Shown: piece by piece, positions 5,753-9,261 of the stretch
Layout of the letters: every line of letters starts with the position of its first letter
How positions within the stretch are numbered: the first letter of the stretch is position 1
DNA from: Chloroflexota bacterium
Lineage (GTDB): Bacteria > Chloroflexota > Anaerolineae > Anaerolineales > UBA11858
DNA: 9,261 nucleotides
Reading direction: 5' to 3'
Assembly: GCA_030666985.1 (NCBI GenBank)
Contig: DAOUWT010000087.1
Location: forward strand, 1-9,261
Notes under the pieces: generated by a model
What the model was told of the DNA's origin: nothing
The model's input: the letters and a program-made list of their open reading frames with translations, nothing else
The model's database searches: none
Position numbers and translations under genes: made by a program

Positions 5753-6916
5753 ATGACCGCGACAATCCTAGTAGTAGACGACGAAAAAAACGCCCGCAAC
5801 AACATTGGCAGCTATCTAAAATCTCAAGGATACGAGGTTCTGCTGGCCGCAACCCTGGGTGAAGCCCGCGAGTATGTCATGGCCCAAGCAGCGGATATTA
5901 TTTTGCTAGACATCCAGCTCCCGGATGGATATGGACCTGATCTGCTATCAGAGACAGCCACGCTTCGCAACCGCCCCCCTATTATTCTGATCACAGCCTA
6001 TGGAGACATAGACATGGCCGTGGAGGCCATGAAAAGCGGAGCGCATGATTTCATCCAAAAGCCCATCAAATTTGACCACCTGGAACAATCTATCCAGCGT
6101 GCCCAAGACATTGTAGACATGCGAAAAGAGTTAAATCACTACCGCAATTCACAAAAAAAATCCCTGGACGCAATCGTCGTTAAATCCGCTAAAATGCGGG
6201 AGGTTATCAAAAAAGCGCAAAGAGCAGCCCTAACTTCCACTTCGGTGCTGATCTCCGGCGAAACAGGGACGGGGAAAGAGGTTGTTGCCCAAATTATTCA
6301 CCAAATGGGGCCTCGCGCAAACAAGCCCTTTATCGACATCAACTGCGCGGCGGTCCAAGACACTATGCTGGAATCGGAACTCTTCGGGCACGAGGCAGGC
6401 GCCTTCACAGGGGCGCAAAAACGCAAAAAAGGTCTCATGGAAGTCGCCGACGAAGGAATTTTGTTCCTGGATGAAATATCCTCCATGACGCCCGATATGC
6501 AAGCCAAACTCCTCCGCGCCCTGGAAGAACAAACTTTCCGCCGAGTAGGAGGAACTAGCGCAATTCGTGTTGATGTGCAAATTATAGCGGCTTCCAACCA
6601 AAATCTCCCTGAAATGATCAAAGAAGGTAAATTCCGTGAAGACCTTTACTATCGCCTCAAAGTCCTCAACCTGGAAGTCCCCGCCCTGCGCGACCGCAAA
6701 GAGGACATCCCCCCCCTCGCGGGGCACTTCATCAAGCTCAACAACCCCCAAATGGGCCTAAATATCCAGGGCATCACCCCACCTGCCATGGAGCTTCTCA
6801 AAGCTTATTCTTGGCCGGGGAATATCCGCGAACTGCGCAACGTGATCGAAAGAGCCATGATTTTCTGCGATGACGCCACGCTAGACATCCAGCATTTGCC
6901 GGCGGAGCTGGTATAA
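5753..6916 (+). CDS. NtrC-type sigma-54 activator lacking a DNA-binding domain
   Basis: This response regulator remodels sigma-54 polymerase by ATP hydrolysis once phosphorylated. Of 387 residues, 1-120 are the receiver: Asp9/Asp10, phospho-accepting Asp53 in LLDIQLPD, Thr81 and Lys103. Residues 121-140 are a linker helix. Residues 141-387 are the AAA+ domain with Walker A GETGTGKE (169-176), GAFTGA sigma-54 contact loop (216-221), Walker B ILFLDE (236-241), FREDLYYRL arginine-finger region (294-302) and sensor II WPGNIREL (354-361). The chain ends at HLPAELV, where NtrC proteins normally continue for about 60-80 residues into a Fis-type helix-turn-helix. The next gene starts 11 bases later, so no such domain follows. 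ATG 5753 is chosen for its AAGGAG site six bases upstream; the GTG at 5657 would translate repeats. It likely pairs with the adjacent kinase and RpoN. Confidence 0.95.
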   Translation: MTATILVVDDEKNARNNIGSYLKSQGYEVLLAATLGEAREYVMAQAADIILLDIQLPDGYGPDLLSETATLRNRPPIILITAYGDIDMAVEAMKSGAHDFIQKPIKFDHLEQSIQRAQDIVDMRKELNHYRNSQKKSLDAIVVKSAKMREVIKKAQRAALTSTSVLISGETGTGKEVVAQIIHQMGPRANKPFIDINCAAVQDTMLESELFGHEAGAFTGAQKRKKGLMEVADEGILFLDEISSMTPDMQAKLLRALEEQTFRRVGGTSAIRVDVQIIAASNQNLPEMIKEGKFREDLYYRLKVLNLEVPALRDRKEDIPPLAGHFIKLNNPQMGLNIQGITPPAMELLKAYSWPGNIRELRNVIERAMIFCDDATLDIQHLPAELV

Positions 6917-6917
6917 T
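6909..6917 (+). promoter_or_regulatory. Extended -10 promoter motif before the transpeptidase
   Basis: TGGTATAAT is a perfect match to the extended -10 form TGnTATAAT, which can work without a -35 box; no good -35 lies 16-18 bp upstream. It overlaps the TAA stop of the activator gene. Transcription would start near 6923-6925, only a few bases before the ATG at 6928. That would give a nearly leaderless mRNA, consistent with the absence of a Shine-Dalgarno sequence. Confidence 0.4.
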
Positions 6918-6927
6918 CGCTCCCGAT

Positions 6928-8070
6928 ATGCGAAAACACACCCTCATCTTCCTGTTCATAATTTCCCTCGTCAGCGCCATCCCCGGCCCGGCCAGGGCCG
7001 CCCCAGGGGATGGAGAGCCTTCGGCCCCCCTCTGCCCGCCCAGCATTTACACAGGATGGGAGACGGAATGCTCTCCCTTGGGCCCCACCCAATACCTGAC
7101 AGAAATGGCCCAGCGCGGGATACTCTTTCCTCCCTCTCCCCTGCCCGCATTCAGCCCTGATCCCAGCCTGACCCAAATTGAATACCAATATGCCTCGGCC
7201 GAAGACAGAACGCCGATCTACGCCACCCTAGATGACGCCATCAATAACAATACTAATAATATAGTCCAAAGAATTCCGCCAGGTTTCAATTTTATCTCCT
7301 ACACAGACATGTGGATAGCGGATGGCAGAAAGTACTATCGCGCCCAAAAAGGCTGGGCAACCTCAGACCATGTCTCGCCGGGCGTTGTTTCTCAGTTCCA
7401 GGGCCTAGAATTCACTCGAACACCAAAAAGAGCTTTTGGCTGGGTTCTCAACTACTTCTCAAATCCGGATAAAACAAAGACCAAACGCACGCCGGGGTTT
7501 CAAGAAGACGACTATACCGGCCACTATCTGGAACATCTTGAATTAGTCCAAATTTACGATACAAGAACAAGTGAGGGTTGGGACTGGTATATGATAGCCC
7601 CCGGAGAATGGATTTCTCAAATTGCCATCGCCAAGGTAACGCCCAACACCACGCCCCCAGAAGGTACAAACATAGATAGATGGATCGAACTCAACCTTTA
7701 CGAACAAACTTTGATGGTTTACGAAGACCGGGAGCTAGTCTTTGCCACTTTGATTGCCACAGGCACATCTCCCACTTGGACTTATCCGGGACTATTCCAA
7801 ATTTATGAAAAACTAGATGCCACGGGGATGCGAGGCGGCACACGGGCTGAGAATAGTACCTACTACCTTGAAAACGTGCCCTGGACGATGTACTTTGACG
7901 ATAGGCGGGCCCTGCACGGAGCGTATTGGCGGCCCTACTTGGGATTCGCCCAATCCCATGGCTGCGTCAATTTATCATTGGGGGGCGCGCATTGGCTATA
8001 CGAATGGGCCGATGTGGGGGATTGGGTTTATGTTTGGGATCCTTCGGGGGAAACGCCGGAGGAAGAGTGA
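6928..8070 (+). CDS. Secreted L,D-transpeptidase (YkuD domain)
   Basis: L,D-transpeptidases cross-link peptidoglycan through meso-diaminopimelate or attach proteins to it, outside the membrane. This 380-residue protein has a Sec signal peptide (1-24, cleavage after ARA). A Pro-rich segment follows, then about 85-240 form a region of beta character that may be SH3-like or a substrate-binding module, not clearly recognised. The YkuD catalytic domain is about 250-372. It shows the opening IELNLYEQTLMVYEDREL (253-270), then HGAYW with His330, and the active-site SHGCVNLS with His344 and Cys346. The C-terminus ends PEEE next to a heptad array that contains the stop. Only 11 bases separate it from the activator gene, so it could be read as the last gene of the rpoN operon, alone from the extended -10 motif, or both. 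No Shine-Dalgarno is visible. Confidence 0.92.
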   Translation: MRKHTLIFLFIISLVSAIPGPARAAPGDGEPSAPLCPPSIYTGWETECSPLGPTQYLTEMAQRGILFPPSPLPAFSPDPSLTQIEYQYASAEDRTPIYATLDDAINNNTNNIVQRIPPGFNFISYTDMWIADGRKYYRAQKGWATSDHVSPGVVSQFQGLEFTRTPKRAFGWVLNYFSNPDKTKTKRTPGFQEDDYTGHYLEHLELVQIYDTRTSEGWDWYMIAPGEWISQIAIAKVTPNTTPPEGTNIDRWIELNLYEQTLMVYEDRELVFATLIATGTSPTWTYPGLFQIYEKLDATGMRGGTRAENSTYYLENVPWTMYFDDRRALHGAYWRPYLGFAQSHGCVNLSLGGAHWLYEWADVGDWVYVWDPSGETPEEE

Positions 8071-8143
8071 AGCGTAAAACGTGAAACGTGAAGACGTGAT
8101 GCGTGAAGGCGTGATGCGTGAAGACGTGATGCGTGATGCGTTT
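8065..8143. repeat. GTGAAAC/GTGATGC heptad array after the transpeptidase
   Basis: About ten units of the GTGA family follow one another. Most are 7 bp; three places carry an extra G, making 8-bp units (at 8093, 8108 and 8123). The first unit, GAGTGAA (8065-8071), contains the TGA stop of the transpeptidase. Bases 8081-8107 match 852-878 exactly in reverse complement. All units here point the same way; unlike at 5606-5738, there is no opposing arm. Confidence 0.88.
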
Positions 8144-8185
8144 GGCAAGGGGCAAGGGGCATGTTGTAAGGGGCAAGGGGCAAGT
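8144..8185 (+). repeat. GGCAAGG heptad array with four GGGG runs
   Basis: Six 7-bp units run GGCAAGG, GGCAAGG, GGCATGT, TGTAAGG, GGCAAGG, GGCAAGT. On the plus strand this yields four GGGG runs (8149-8152, 8156-8159, 8170-8173, 8177-8180) with 3-, 10- and 3-base loops, which fits a G-quadruplex pattern. It lies between convergent genes; no intrinsic terminator is seen in this spacer (8071-8202). Confidence 0.75.
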
Positions 8186-8202
8186 TTTGACCGTCCTGAT
8201 CT

Positions 8203-9261
8203 CTAGTCCCTACCCAACACCATCCCCTTCAAATACTCCCCCTCTGGGAAGTTCAAGGCCACGGGGTGATCGGGACATTGGGTGAGGCGTCCCAAGATTT
8301 GGGCGTGGACTCCCGCATCCAGGGCCGCGCCAGCGACTATTTTTTGGAAGAAGGTGGGGGAAATTCCGCCAGAGCAGGAGAATGTCACTAGCAAGCCCCC
8401 CGGCCTCAACAACTTGAAGGCCCAAAGATTGATATCCTTGTAGCCTTTGGCGGCCCGTTGGGCGTGGGAAGCAGTGGGCGCAAACTTGGGGGGATCAAGG
8501 ATGATCATATCGAATGACCGGGCCTGGTCGCGGAAGAGGCGCAATTTCTTGAAAACGTCTCCTTGCACGAATTCAGCCCGCTCAAGAGGTAAATCATTGC
8601 GGCTTATGTTCTCTTTGGCAAATTGCAAAGCCTCCGCTGAAGTATCCACCAGGCAAACGGATTTCGCGCCACCCGCCAGGGCGTTGACGGCGAATCCCCC
8701 CGTATAAGAAAAACAATCCAAGATTTCTTTCCCCTCGGCCAACTCCCTGACCCGGGCCCGGTTGAGGCGTTGGTCAAGGTAAAAGCCTGTTTTGTGGCCG
8801 GAGCGAATATCTACCCCAAAAACCAAATCGTTCTCTTCGATCTCCAAACATTCCAGGAGAGGATCACCCCGCACCAGGCCGGCCCGGGGGGAAAGACCTT
8901 CCAATTTGCGCACTTCCACGTCGGAGCGCTCGTAGAGGGTTTGGGCAGAGGTCAAATCTAGCAGGGCCTCGGCTATGGTCTCACGCCACCGCTCCGTTCC
9001 CGCGCTGAGGATTTGCATCACCAACGTCGCGCCATATTGATCCACGATCAGGCCCGGCAAGCCGTCCGATTCGCCATGCACTAGGCGCAACGCCTGGGAG
9101 CAGCTCTCCCCCGCCCCCAGCAACGTCGCCCTCCGCGCCAGGGAACGCGCCACACGCTCACGGATGAAATCCCCATCCACCGGGCAGGCCTCCTCCCAAT
9201 TCCAGATGCGGGCACGGGTTTGAGCAGCCGGGCTGTAAGCGGCCCACGCCAAAAATTGACC
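8203..9261 (-). CDS. rlmI: RlmI-type 23S rRNA (cytosine-C5) methyltransferase, N-terminus cut off
   Basis: The family methylates C5 of a cytosine in 23S rRNA (C1962 in E. coli) using S-adenosylmethionine. The frame is open to the window edge and begins GQFLAWAAYSP, matching the end of the N-terminal PUA domain, so some 40 residues are missing. TTG at 9250-9252 is an internal codon, not the start. A middle domain (LPGLIVDQYG) leads to the Rossmann fold. SAM-binding motif I is LDCFSYTGGFAVNALAGGA, followed by the acidic VDTS. Motif IV is LDPPKFAP, and FSCSGG carries the catalytic Cys of motif VI. The DPPKF and FSCSGG pair is characteristic of RlmI/RlmK-like enzymes; a related RlmI paralogue with another target is possible. 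It converges on the transpeptidase gene, with 132 bp of repeats between. Confidence 0.9.
   Translation of the reverse strand, partial: GQFLAWAAYSPAAQTRARIWNWEEACPVDGDFIRERVARSLARRATLLGAGESCSQALRLVHGESDGLPGLIVDQYGATLVMQILSAGTERWRETIAEALLDLTSAQTLYERSDVEVRKLEGLSPRAGLVRGDPLLECLEIEENDLVFGVDIRSGHKTGFYLDQRLNRARVRELAEGKEILDCFSYTGGFAVNALAGGAKSVCLVDTSAEALQFAKENISRNDLPLERAEFVQGDVFKKLRLFRDQARSFDMIILDPPKFAPTASHAQRAAKGYKDINLWAFKLLRPGGLLVTFSCSGGISPTFFQKIVAGAALDAGVHAQILGRLTQCPDHPVALNFPEGEYLKGMVLGRD

Noticed and set aside
6230..6751. 173-residue frame on the minus strand opposite the activator
   Set aside because: Antisense of a strongly conserved AAA+ domain; no recognisable domain of its own.
7967..8176. 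69-residue frame on the minus strand (HHVFTHHAFTHHVFTFHVL)
   Set aside because: It is the translation of the heptad array after the transpeptidase and of the antisense of that gene's end.
8144..8185. Second sigma-54 promoter (TTTGGCAAGGGGCAAGG)
   Set aside because: TGGCA is present, but no GC occurs 10 bases after any of the GG pairs, and no gene follows on that strand.

Overview
The window looks like a piece of chromosome from an uncultured-type bacterium, most likely a Chloroflexota (Anaerolineae-like) lineage. That placement is an inference. It rests on the mid-GC content, the style of the proteins, and intergenic spacers packed with short 7-bp repeats of the GTGAAAC/GTGATGC type that I associate with such genomes. 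No rRNA, tRNA or other marker is present to confirm it.

Layout, left to right: (1) a leader with a GC-rich inverted repeat and a heptad repeat array; (2) a biotin carboxyl carrier protein (+, 238-735); (3) a repeat-filled convergent spacer; (4) a lipoprotein of the M28 peptidase / glutaminyl cyclase type (-, 875-1807); (5) a 343-bp divergent spacer holding a near-consensus sigma-54 promoter, a hairpin and two short-repeat arrays; (6) a probable four-gene operon on + : rpoN (2151-3563), a soluble PAS-GAF-PAS histidine kinase (3642-5618), an NtrC-type sigma-54 activator (5753-6916) and a secreted L,D-transpeptidase (6928-8070); (7) a repeat-filled convergent spacer; (8) an RlmI-type rRNA methyltransferase (-, 8203-9261, N-terminus beyond the window).

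The most interesting unit is the rpoN-kinase-activator-transpeptidase block, which reads as a self-contained sigma-54 circuit. A GG-N10-GC promoter (2031-2047) lies about 100 bp upstream of rpoN itself, so sigma-54 probably controls its own gene. The activator has an intact receiver, Walker motifs and GAFTGA loop, but it stops right after the AAA+ domain and has no Fis-type DNA-binding domain. It should therefore act without an enhancer, as Helicobacter FlgR does. The sigma factor carries a four-cysteine zinc-ribbon-like insert after Region I. The transpeptidase at the end suggests a cell-envelope output, but it also has its own perfect extended -10 motif lying across the activator's stop codon.

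The second theme is the repeats. Arrays with 7-, 8- and 9-bp periods occupy nearly every spacer. Three genes (M28 protein, kinase, transpeptidase) have their TGA stop inside the first repeat unit of an array. Stretches of 26 and 27 bp are identical between distant spacers. The array between kinase and activator is a large inverted structure ending two bases before the activator's Shine-Dalgarno sequence.
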